Translations under genes and position numbers: made by a program
The notes under the pieces: model-generated
What the model was told of the DNA's origin: nothing
The model's input: only the letters and a program-made list of their open reading frames with translations
Databases searched by the model: none
Assembly: GCF_021155775.2 (NCBI RefSeq)
Contig: NC_060234.1
Location: forward strand, 23,492,026-23,556,025
From: Neodiprion pinetum
Lineage: Eukaryota; Arthropoda; Insecta; Hymenoptera; Diprionidae
Length of the DNA stretch: 64,000 nucleotides
Reading direction: 5' to 3'
Shown here: positions 44,216 to 55,103 of the stretch, one piece after another
Layout of the letters: each line of letters opens with the position of its first letter
Position numbering within the stretch: the stretch's first letter is position 1

Positions 44216-45970
44216 TTATATGGCTTCGTTACATGATTTGCAAACAGTAATTCGATGGGCTTCGCAACTAGGCCTTTCACACCGCACACAACGAACAGCT
44301 GTTAATCTTACATCCGTACAGAATGCGCATCGTGCTGTTTTATGCGTTTTGCGTCTTTGTTGTTGAACTTTCCGTATATTTTGAAACGTCAGAGGTAGAG
44401 CAGGTTGCTGTACCAACGATTCAGTGCGAGCTTGAAGTTGTGGTTGTATTAGCGCGTAAGTCAATTCCTTGATGAAGTTTATTCGACTTGTTATCATATT
44501 CGCTTGTAAATTGTACAATACGAGGGAATTGACTCCAGCGTGATCCAACATACCAAAAAATATTCTTAGCGGCCACCTTGAAGTATGGCGAACAGTGGTG
44601 TAAGCCTGGCACATCTGATCGAATCTATAGGTGGCTTCTTTCGTGCGGGTGTAAAAATCTAGAATTTCTGGTGATCCGGTAACAACGTTCACTAGTCCGG
44701 TTTTGTGAAAACTTGATAATAATATAAGGACTTTTTTACTACCCGGGCAATATGAAACTAAGGTATTTCCTTCGGCGAAACCGAAGCGAACAGTACCAGG
44801 AGTCGCGTTTTGCGTGAACGATGGTGGTATTTCGCACATACTTTTTCGTAGAGTGCCAACCATGCTCAGGTTGTAGTGAATTTTCATTTCTCGAACAAGA
44901 TCGACGGACATGAACCAATTATCGCATGTGATATTTCGCCCCGTATGATGAATTGATTCTGATAATTTTCGCACGTAATAGTTCGGCACAGATTCACCTG
45001 CGAGAGTTGGAATCCGTCCTGCGTAGGGCTCCGCGCTTATTAAATACGAAGTTTGTACATCGTTCATGCATACGATTTTTATACCACACTTGTTTGGTTT
45101 ATCAGGAACGTAGACTTTCGAACAAAATTGTCCGTGGAATTTTAGAAACTGCTTGTCAATCGTGCAGCAATTAGATGGAAAATAGTTTCGTGTGCAATTC
45201 AAAATAAATAGATCCCAAATTTCTTTTATAGGCGCTAATTCGTGCGCTTTTCGTCGTTCGACTCTGGTTGCCTCATCGTCGAAAGTAAGACATGCTAACA
45301 AATAATAAAATCGACGTTTTTTGATTGCAGATGCGAACGAAACGATTCCAAATAGTGGTTTCCACAAATCCTCGGAGGGGGGGTTCTGTCTTACCAATCC
45401 GGTGAAGTATAATAATCCCAGCAAGGCTTTTAATTCCACCAAATTTGTCTCTCGATAAAGGTCTTCAATCTTGTACTCGGCTCTTCTTCGGATTTCTTCA
45501 TTTGTATGCCGAACGATTATATCCAATAAGTCGTTTGAAAAAAGTAAACTCCATGCTTCGAGTGGTGTTCTGATATTCTTCGCATCGCCATTCGGTTTAG
45601 CAAAAGAAATTTCTGACACCTGTAGCACTGGTATTTCCGAATTATTCGCGTACCACTTGTAATTATTTTTTCCTTCTATCGCAAACTGACCATGCAATGG
45701 TCCTTGCGCGTGCTGTGCCTGCTCTTCGTATGAATCATATTCGACATCCATTGGAATTTCGCCTTTGTGGCCGAGCCCGGTATCTTCGTCTGCATCCTGG
45801 ATATCATTGACCTCATGAAACGCTTCTTCGTTATTCGGTTCATCTTGCCATGGAATCTCGTAACTCGTTCCGAGTGGTAGCCCTCGAAGAAGACTACGAA
45901 TTGTTTCATGACTTCTCTGCGTCATTCCACAGAATCTTGTATTTTTTGGAAAAATATTCTTGTTATACAT
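44216..45970 (-). CDS. piggyBac-family transposase, intact 584-residue ORF
   Basis: Cut-and-paste transposase of the DDE_Tnp_1_7 (PGBD) family, which acts at TTAA sites. The single uninterrupted frame is 584 residues, against 594 for the Trichoplusia ni enzyme. The catalytic Asp triad is in place: Asp272 (TIDKQF), Asp350 (ITCDNWF) and Asp451 (RFDQMC, followed by the family's RHTSRWP). The N-terminus is acidic. The C-terminal cysteine-rich domain has Cys548, Cys551, Cys561, Cys564, Cys569, His572, Cys577 and Cys580, as in the cross-brace finger that binds element ends. No introns or stops occur, so it could encode active protein. Element ends were not fixed: TTAA followed by ACCCTTCGACAG near 43850 is a candidate on one side, with no clear partner. 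Confidence 0.93.
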   Translation of the reverse strand: MYNKNIFPKNTRFCGMTQRSHETIRSLLRGLPLGTSYEIPWQDEPNNEEAFHEVNDIQDADEDTGLGHKGEIPMDVEYDSYEEQAQHAQGPLHGQFAIEGKNNYKWYANNSEIPVLQVSEISFAKPNGDAKNIRTPLEAWSLLFSNDLLDIIVRHTNEEIRRRAEYKIEDLYRETNLVELKALLGLLYFTGLVRQNPPSEDLWKPLFGIVSFASAIKKRRFYYLLACLTFDDEATRVERRKAHELAPIKEIWDLFILNCTRNYFPSNCCTIDKQFLKFHGQFCSKVYVPDKPNKCGIKIVCMNDVQTSYLISAEPYAGRIPTLAGESVPNYYVRKLSESIHHTGRNITCDNWFMSVDLVREMKIHYNLSMVGTLRKSMCEIPPSFTQNATPGTVRFGFAEGNTLVSYCPGSKKVLILLSSFHKTGLVNVVTGSPEILDFYTRTKEATYRFDQMCQAYTTVRHTSRWPLRIFFGMLDHAGVNSLVLYNLQANMITSRINFIKELTYALIQPQLQARTESLVQQPALPLTFQNIRKVQQQRRKTHKTARCAFCTDVRLTAVRCVRCERPSCEAHRITVCKSCNEAI

Positions 45971-48630
45971 TTTATCCCGGCAAGCAATAAAATCACACAG
46001 TCAAGTTATTTATTTACGTACCTCAAAGCGCTATTGGAAGTCTCTTGGATCAAAAAACAGAAAACTTTGGAATCCGGACAATTACTCTCACGCCGGTCAC
46101 ACTGGGACTTTTCGTCAACAAGTTTACACCACTATAGCTTAAGGACTCACTGGCGAACAGTGTTGCTGCTCCGGTAATTGAGCATGTGGCAGCTCTATAA
46201 GAGAAATGTACTAGATAGGTAATAGATTGTACTGAACAGAATTCAACTATTGTGAGGATATCTTTTTTGCCGCCAGGTGGTGCTTTGATTGTTTTCGCAC
46301 TTGTCAGTGAGGTGGGCCAATCTTTTACCCGCGAATATTTCATGGCTGTGATGGAGTAACAAAATTGTTCTGTTCGGATCTCCCGATTGTATGTCGTTCC
46401 AGGTGATGTCGATGGTCGCCAACGCTGGCGACGAATCCATGACTATGCGTCCGAAGAAAAACCCGTCATCAACCAGCTTACTCGTGGAATGAAGAGATCT
46501 ATAAGATCCGGAGGAGGTGTCATCGTACCAGGAGGCTAGCGCAACGAGAAAGAGGATGATCGGGCCAAAATACTCTGGAACAACAGCATGCAACGGCACG
46601 ATGTGCTCTGAAGATGACTATCCGGGCCAGTGAGCACCGTGGGTGGAAGAAGCTTGGCAGCGAAGTCCGCGATGATCCGTGAGGTGGGCCATATGAAACG
46701 TTTGCGGAATTCAAAGGTCACAGGTCCGGAGTACGTACCAAACTTTGCCCTTGAAACGAGGTGTAGAACGTCTGTCTTCGTGATAGAACCTTTCCAACGC
46801 AATGGAAGTAGCAGCGGCTAGTCCTCCTTTCGAAAGACAACGAGCCACCAAACGAACCATTATTCTGTCGACGTATCTGCCTGATGGATATGGCTGAAAA
46901 GCCATTATAAAGGATCATTTGCAACAGAATGAAAGAATTAATCGCGAGAGTTGGCAACCTTTCCGAAAATCGGTATGATGTTCCGAGGGCCGGATCCACG
47001 ATCGATAGAATCAACGTGATAGTTGACACTGCGCGTAAGGTCATTGTAGGAAAAAGATGGAAACGAGGTACGAAAAAGTTCTTGGCCATAGCAACGCTGT
47101 GCACGACAAGCGCATTAGCTTGAATCATGTGAAGTGTTTGGAGACCTAGACAAAGTCTATGTAGATTGCTGTTGCCATATGTGACCGCGATCTCACGGGG
47201 TGCTCTTCAAGAATAGGAGGTGGTTTTTCAGTCAGTAAGAGTCTCGCGCTGTTGCGGATTGAGCCCCAATTTGTCCTTCCGAAGATTTTCCTGCTGCCCT
47301 GGCAAAACACTACACATAATATCCCGTTGAAAACCGCTTATCGTGGGTTCCTACGAAGTTTCTGAGTCAGTCTTTGCCAATCCAGTAAGAAGTGACTCTT
47401 TTTTTCACTATCATTGAAGCCGCCGCAGTACTGAAGTAAAAATACGGCAGTCAGCGCATTTCTACATGCAATGCCGACCAAAAATATCCAAAACATTTTT
47501 TGTCCCACATACGAGGAAAGAGGCCGTGAAATGTATCCCTGCAATATTTCTTGGCTTCGTTGTTGCGTAAAATAAATTTTTTGGGCATATTTGAATTCGG
47601 CACTGCATGGAGAATTGGGCCGATCGCGGCACGTCCACATCGCTGTTGTTTAGGCGTTGATAATGGACAAATAGAGTGATATTTTACTCTATCGAAAGAA
47701 ACTCACTGTAGCATCTTCTCAAGCCTTTATGCATGTAACGTACCTATCGATCGGCGCGGAGTTTCTACGGCGTAACTGTTGTCCCAACCCTGATGCCACC
47801 CACCCACCATACCAAGTATCAAGTAGATATACACACCTGTTTACACTCGTATGCGTGATGTCGGCAGATAACCGCGTTGTGACTTGTGCTTGCGGCGACA
47901 TGAGCAGAGTCGCGATAATTTTCCCTGAATAAAATTCGCTGACTTTTCCGTTAATAAACTCAGAACTCCTTATATCTTTCCACGAACGTTGGGTAACGTT
48001 GGTCGTCTATCACGGGCAAAGACTCCAGAAATGTTGCATCTTCGATATATATAAATTTGGATTGAAAAACGCAAGGTATTGCGTCCTTTCACATGAATAA
48101 TTATAAATTTACCAAAACCGTTTCCGAAAGTTAGCTACGCTGAATTTACGAAGCTTGGTTGAAGTTCGAAAACAATTTATAAGAGAACGAGAAAAATGTA
48201 CGTTTTTCCCTGTGGTTCACCGTAATTACTCAACTTTTCCCTGTCTATTTCCAACAGACGAAATTTGCGTACGTCAAATTCCGCGTACGTCAAATTCCTA
48301 GTTTTTTTCCAGTAAACAGAGATCAATGGATTTTCGATCAGCAACATCAAGTTTCGGTGTCTTTCTAACGTGTGAGGTAGAAAAAGATTTGATCAAATCA
48401 ACATCCATTTCTCGACGGTGGAGCGGAATAACTGCACCAAGAATTGAACACTGCGTGTCAAGGTGGAAATTCACGAGACTAGTTTTCGTAGGCCATTCTT
48501 TCCCGATAATTTGACCGTCTATTTTTAAGCGTGCCAATTCACTCGGTTCTTGTATCGATCCTCGGGCAGTTGGTTATATTATTTCTGGACAGCTAATCGG
48601 GGTTCAATATTAATATATGGCCACTCAAGG
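45971..48630. other. Unit 1 flank right of the transposase
   Basis: Sequence shared almost unchanged with unit 2. Minus-strand frames of 60-136 codons (such as 46718-47128, 46243-46599 and 47338-47640) contain hydrophobic stretches but are broken by stops and shifts in both units, and no family was recognised. This looks like decayed coding or transposon sequence. Confidence 0.4.
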
Positions 48631-48632
48631 GG

Positions 48633-49111
48633 ATGCCGGACCATCGTCAAATACGGCAAATCGTATCTTACTATTCTTTCTCTACCGAAGTAGTGAACTC
48701 CCTTCAAATTTCACGAAATGATAGAACTCATTATTGTCCTTGCGGTTTGACTGGAAAAAGTTTACTCAATTTTAAGTTTTGGTATCGTACTGCAACCGAA
48801 TCAGAGATTCTTCGTATTTAATCACGAATTTTCCAAACATTTCTTAATCAATCCCCAAGCACAATAATAAGCCCTGTAGTTTCCAAAGTTTGAAGAAATT
48901 GTTTCACTCAGAAGAAGTAAGAACTGCAGAACACAATTTATCGTATTTGAAAGAAGTTTATAACCTTAATCATTATAAGTTCGATAAACTAACCTCTCAG
49001 CAAAATTATCTTCGCTTGAGTACCCGAATTCAGTATACATTCAACAAAGAAACTTTAATCTGGCAATATCCACCCAAAAGAGTCGTTACTTCAAATTTGT
49101 TGTCGCAATAA
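48633..49111 (+). other. Conserved short frames of unknown function, unit 1
   Basis: Frames 48633-48821 (62 codons, starting MPDHRQIRQIV) and 48890-49111 (73 codons, ending TSNLLSQ, no ATG start) are kept in unit 2 with few changes. In unit 1 the first ends early at a TAA where unit 2 reads AAA and continues to 86 codons. They are not in the same frame. No known domain; possibly remnants of one older gene. Confidence 0.25.
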
Positions 49112-50827
49112 TAAAGTGATTATTGCAAATTATTGCCATAAAAATTTAAGTTGAATAATTTCAATGGAATAGTAAATTCGTCCGTGCAAATTTTGAGCTG
49201 TTGATAAAGCTTATTCGAATGTAATAAAAATCTAAATGTATCCACTAAATAAGCTCCTACGGACTTCGACGACTATGAAGCAACAGTTTGAAATCTGATG
49301 CATTCGTGGAATCAGCTTTTGAAGTACTAGAAAATATTACTAGGTATTCAGTAGTAACCTATGTACTTTAAATAATTCTGCATAAATATTTAATAATAAT
49401 TGATAGTAATATCGCCTTCGTAGAGTGGATTGTATTTTGATGGACCGAAATCATCCTTTTTACACTTTTATAAAAGTAATCGTCAATGTTCTTTCTTCTT
49501 ATGTTGGAATTTTTAAGGAGAGCAAGCAGTGAAAAAATCATCATTCAGTGAAAAAATTGAGAATAAAATCATCCACTTTGATCCTAGTACCTGCAGTACT
49601 TCACTTCGTAGTGAGATGACCCTTGATTAGTCATAATAAATAAACTAATGCGAGATTCTCTTGCTCCCAGTCGCACGTGGCTCGTTTCACTACAGTAGCA
49701 ACAGTAAACTATGCTAACGTTCGTCTAATTTGCATCTTCGAGTAGCGTTAGGTAAATCACCATTCTGATGCAACGTAACACGTCCTTCGCGTTGATAAAA
49801 CTTCGGTAAAAATTATCGAGCGATGTGCGATGTGCGTAGAACGATAAAAACGGCAACGCTTATCCGTCACAACTGCTCGCAGTATCTAATCAGTCGAATT
49901 TTGGGCTGTAACATCTTTCGCGTTTACATTTTCTCCAAGTTATTACTGGGGACGTGCGCTTTTTATAACACGCATCTTTACTTTTTTGCGCCGTAATCGT
50001 GATTATTATGTTGGTGCCCGGAAAAAATTTGTCTAGATTCCAAAAATAGGCAAATTGAAAGAAACTGTTTTATTCCAATCTTGAACCAAATTAATGTGAA
50101 AAAAGTCTACTTGTCCATGCAGTAAGCATTTAAGTACGTATTTTCTTTGTCTTAATTTTTTTTCATCTTTTTTTTAGTCAATTTCTTTCTTGCAGTTCGT
50201 TAAATTGTCCAGACCTGAAGTCCGAGTCTTCGACTTGTATGTGTACATCATATGTCAGAAAGCTCGCAAGTCGTCACAGGTTGCCAGATTGTCAAATCAT
50301 CAATATAACCCAGAATAACTAGAGCCACTGCCAAAAGGTAATTGGCATTGAAAGCTTGTACGAAGAGACATGCACTTGTCGTTTCGTCGTTCTAAAGAGG
50401 GAGACTAATCATAAGAGTCTTGGAGTTTTCACTGCTTAAAGAAATAAAAGCATTAGTTGCAGATATTGATGTAGCAAGACAGGAGAATTTAGTTCATGGT
50501 GATAAACTTCAACACGAAATACTGGCCGTTTCGTTCCTTTTTGATTTTTTTTGGTTTTTTTTTTGTAAACCTCTGAGTGCCCTCCATCTTGACAATTTCA
50601 GTCCTTTGTCCCCTTAGACAATTTTATCTTTCGGTTGATCTGTTAAAAAATATAAATTTGTTAATGGAAAAATCCTTCCAACGTGACTACAACAGCGTAA
50701 AAAACTGTTTTCAAGTGCTGAAATGAATATTTTTGTCTGCTGACTATCATGAAAAAAGTATTCGCAATACTTGTAGACTTGTAGAATCACGCTATTTGTT
50801 TCGTTGACACGGTTCAACCAACAGGAT

Positions 50828-51102
50828 ATACGGATAGAAAAATCTGAGAAAAATTACCCTGCTGTCTATAATCGTGATGTAAAAGACACCTAATGCGGTT
50901 TTTACGGTGCTGCATCAGGAAAATGCGTCGTCACATTTTAAATGTTGTGCTGCCGAAATACATAGTTTCTAAGCAAGGTGATAATTATTTTCATAAAAAC
51001 CTATAATTTTTGTAACATGCATCAATAAAAAATGCATAAGGTGTCTTTTACATCACGATTATAGACAGTAGGGTAATTTTTCTCAGATTTTTCTCTCCGT
51101 GT
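50828..51102. mobile_element. MITE with about 70 bp inverted ends, unit 2 copy
   Basis: Same 275 bp element as at 41339-41613, with a few substitutions, including ATACGG for ACACGG at the left tip. Confidence 0.85.
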
Positions 51103-51231
51103 AGCTGCGAGAGGTTGATACTTTTCTACTCAAGTGAGACTTTGTACAGAGGTTGATAGTTTAGAAACAAATACGAGTTAGCTAACGAAAGAGAAAATAT
51201 TACCGAATAGAAAAATCTACCAAAGTATTAC

Positions 51232-51626
51232 CTTGTCCTTTTCCCATACGCCCGATGTTGGATGCAGCTGGGGAACTTGCTCCGATGATTTTTCTATTAA
51301 CGTCGTATACGTCCGAACCCCTTTGTTTTCCTGTATTTCCTTCTTCGCGAGAGAATTTACGAATCTCGACTCTTCCAATTTTTTTTACAGTGTGTTCTGA
51401 GGTCTGCCATATTCTCTTCCGCTGACAATAAGAAATGAGAAACTGTCAAGACCGTTGACTTAAGTACGTACCTGTCACTGGGGCCGGTAAGAAAAAAAGG
51501 AGGATAATTTTCGTATAATCCACACGAGCGACATTGAACTTGACAACACTGGCTCCTAGCTTTGGTTTATCATAATATTCGCCCAGTTCTCCTTGTAACT
51601 TCATTGTCAAATTTTTTGCCAACAAG
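51232..51626 (-). pseudogene. Unrecognised two-exon coding-like fragment, unit 2
   Basis: Counterpart of 41743-42137 with the same splice-like sites (second segment 51232-51421, first segment 51472 to about 51626) and the same A8 run that breaks the frame. The family was not recognised. Confidence 0.4.
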
Positions 51627-52499
51627 CTTCGTAGATTACATTGCTGTTTGATTCGCAGTTGGAAACAGCTACTCTATATACATATATATTCTGATGCATT
51701 GAACAAGTGTAATTAGAATGAATTAGATACATACGTTCGGTTAGTAATGCCACTAAATGTTTCTTTGCTACGAAGTATTTGTTTTTAGTTCTTTATAGTC
51801 TGATGTGAACCATTCATTCTTACTCCCCACGTCATCAACTAGATACTGGTTTATTAGAAAATGATTTCAATACCGTTTTGTTAAAATTTGTGTTTTTTTT
51901 CGTATCTTTGTTCTGATTCAATCAACTCCTTGTTTTATACATTAATTCATTTGTATAGTTGTACAGTGACTCCAGTTCGTATTTTAAGTAATTTCGCTTA
52001 TAGACAAAATATAGATTTTGACTTTATTAAATTCCCCATGTATTATTTCAACATTTTCATGGCAAGATATTTATTGTGACCGAGTTTTAACCTAGTTTTT
52101 TAGTATCACCTAGTCACTTATTATGGTCGGATATGTAACGGAGGTCGTCTCATGAAGTCACAAGCCGGTGGTGTGTACAGTTTCGATATAAAAACTACTA
52201 TTATCAACTGGCTTACGTAGTACGGTCGGATGTATTTTGTCGCAGTGCAGCATTTGTACCTTGACAGTCCGAACGAATAGAAGCTTGAGTGTTCTGATCG
52301 CAAAAGAGTTCGGAAGTTCGCGAAAAAATCCACCAGTTTTGAGTGGCGCACTCACCAGATTTCATTTACCCCTTTGTTCGAAGCGTCCAGCACGCTCACA
52401 TTCTGATACTGTCTGTCGTTCATTCGCTTTTTCATACACTATAGTTTACAATCTTGATTTTCATTTGTTCATTAGAAAGAATACAACATCAAGCCATTA

Positions 52500-53011
52500 G
52501 ACCAGCCCTCGCCTACAGAAGATCAACACCCACATTCTTTTGGCTGAATGAAAGCTTACTCTACTGGATGATCCAGCAAAACTTCTAGCAAAACGATACA
52601 TAACCAACGATCTGTCCAATAAAAAATCAATTCTCTGCTCTTACTTTACATACGATATCAGGCCAACAAAACTAAAAAGAAAAAGACTACTTGCCGAATG
52701 TGTTCAGTATGTAAAGGACTTAACTGAATATACTATGCACATCGATAATAATCTAACATTCTACGAACAGGAATATGATATCATCACTACCTCTGTACCA
52801 ATAGATACTGATGTAGGTAGACAAATCAAAACTAGTCGAAATCCAAATCATGCAGTTGATCAACTCATATAAAAAAACGAAGCAACAGCTATATACACTG
52901 ATGGCAGCAAGGAAAACGATCAACCGTACGTAGATGCTGCCTGCTATGTCCCCCAAACAAATGAAATTGCAAAGAAAAGCATAAATCCAAACGCATCAGT
53001 GTATACAGCCA
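52500..53011 (+). pseudogene. LINE fragment with RNase H motif, unit 2
   Basis: A longer remnant of the same non-LTR retrotransposon. The frame upstream reads LLAKRYITNDLSNKKS and RPTKLKRKRLLAECVQYVKD, then meets one TAA before ATAIYTDGSKENDQPYVDAA, and ends at SVYTA. YTDGS is the RNase H catalytic signature. Unit 1 lacks about 850 bp spanning most of this fragment. Confidence 0.75.
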
Positions 53012-53391
53012 AATAACTTTAAACCCTTCGACAGTGGGACTGTTGCAAAAATTTGATGTCGGTGCAACAATAAATTGCTGTCAAGGCCTTGTTCAACGAA
53101 GAGAATAGTAAAGTAAAGAAATAGATTCGATGTACACGAGAAACATATAACCATGGATCCTGGCCATGGAGACCTTATATTTATGATCAAGAGAGACCGG
53201 GCTCTGATGGTTCCTGCCGAAGCAAGTGTGATTATTGGTTCACTTGGAAATGCGCAATTTCAAAGAGAGAACGGTCGAGAACTTTGATTAAAAATAAATC
53301 GACGGTGATTTTTACAGCAAATAATACTATTATTTATGTATAAACAAGAAATTATGACTGAAAACAAATACTAATTGTACAAAACAAACAA

Positions 53392-55083
53392 TTATATGGC
53401 TTCGTTACATGATTCGCAAACAGTAAGTCGATGGGCTTCGCAACTAGGCTTTTTACACCGCACACAACAATAAGTTGTTCTTCTTACATCCGTACCGATT
53501 GCGCCTAGTGTTCTTTTTTGCATTCTGTGTAGTTCTGTGTTAACTTTCGGTATTTCTTGAATTATCAGACGTGGAGCAGGGAGCTGTATCGACTATTTAA
53601 GGCGAGCTCGAAGATGTGGTTGTATTAGTGCGTCAGTCAATGCCTTGTTGAAGTTTGTTTGACTTGTTTCTATACTCGACGATTGTAAATTGTACAATAC
53701 GAAGGAATTGACTGCAGCGTAATCCAACATACCGTAAAACATTCTTAGCGGCCACATTGAAGTATGTCGAGCAGAATTGCAAGTCTGGCACATCTGATCG
53801 AATCTATCGCTGACTTCTTTCGTGCGGTTGTAAAAGTCTAAAATTTCTGGTGATCCGGTATCATTTGTCACTCGTCCGGTTTTGTGCAAACTTGATAATA
53901 ATATAAGGACTTTTTTACTTTCCGGACAATACGAAACTAAGGTATTTCCTTCGTTGTAACCGAAGCGAACAGTACCAGGAGTCGCGTTCCGCGTGAACGA
54001 TGATGGTATATCCCACGTATTTTTTCGCAGAGTGCCAACCATGCTCAGGTTGTATTGAATTTTCATTTTTCGAACAAGATCGACAGACATGAACCAATTA
54101 TCGCATGTGATATTTCGCCCCGTATGATGAATTGATTCTGACAATTTTCGCACGTAATAGCTCGTCACAGATTCACCTGGGAGAGTTCGAATCCGTCCTG
54201 CGTAGGGCTCTGCGTTTATTAAATACGAAGTTTGTACATCGTTCATGCATACGATTTTTATACCAGACTTTTTTGGTTTATTAGGAATAAAGACTTTCGA
54301 ACAAAATCGTCCTTCGAACTTTAAAAAGTGCTGGTCGATCGTGCAATAACTAGATGGAAAATAGTTTCGCATGCAATTCCAAATAAATAGTTCCCAAATT
54401 TCTTTTATAGGTGCTAATTGATGCGCTCTTTGTCGTTCAATTCTGGTTGCCTTATCGTCGAAAGTAAGACATGCCAACAAAAAATAAAATCGGTGTCTGT
54501 CCATTGCAGCTTCGTACATATTATATCGAGATAGTGGCGTCCACAAATCCTCGGTAGAGCTGGCGTTCTGTTTTTCTAATCCGGTGAAGTATAATAATCC
54601 CAGCAAGGCTTTCAATTCCACCAAATTTGTCTCTCGATGAAGGTCTTCATTCTGGTACTCGGCTCTTCTTCGGATTTCTTCATTTGTATGCCGAACGATT
54701 ATTTCCAATAAGTCGTTTGGAAAAAGTAAACTCCATGCTTCGAGTGGGGTTCTGATATTCATCGCATCGCCATTCGGTTTAGCAAAATAAATTTGTGACA
54801 CGTGTTGCACTGGTATTTCCGAATTATTCGTGTACCACCTGTAATTATTTCTTCCTCTTATCACCAACTGACCATGCGATGGTCCTTGTGCGGTATCTTC
54901 GTCTGCATCCTGGATATCATCGACCTCATGAAACGCTTCTTCGTTATTCGGTTCATCTTGCGATAAAATCTCGTAACTCGTTCCGAGTGGTAGCCCTCGA
55001 AGAAGACTCTGAATTTGTTCAAGATTTCTCTGCGTCATTCTACAGAATCTTGTATTTTTTGGAAAAATATTCTTGTTATATAT
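53392..55083 (-). pseudogene. piggyBac-family transposase, degenerate copy
   Basis: Paralogue of 44216-45970. The position of the first Met has become ATA (55083-55081), leaving Met at 55038 as the first start. A 23-residue acidic segment is missing in frame near the N-terminus. A TAG at 53595-53593 cuts off the cysteine-rich domain, although the remaining 66 codons stay in frame to TAA at 53394-53392. The catalytic Asp motifs (TIDQHF, ITCDNWF, RFDQMC) remain. Protein similarity to unit 1 is clearly lower than flank similarity. Confidence 0.9.
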
Positions 55084-55103
55084 TTTATCTCGGCAAGCAA
55101 TAA

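Larger units (their letters stand above)
40592..50079. repeat. Tandem duplication, unit 1 (9.5 kb)
   Basis: The unit starts CTTGAACCAAATTAATGTG at 40592 and the same sequence restarts at 50080. Its end (GAAACTGTTTTATTCCAAT before 50079) is repeated before 59103. The two units are collinear in direct orientation. Unit 1 carries an extra 1.18 kb block at 42161-43342 and a roughly 100 bp segment near 49600-49690 that unit 2 lacks. It lacks about 0.85 kb of LINE-containing sequence present in unit 2. Confidence 0.95.

Noticed and set aside
46050..47640. Chemoreceptor-like multi-membrane gene on the minus strand
   Set aside because: Some frames have hydrophobic stretches, but none matches a receptor signature I can verify and all are broken in both units.
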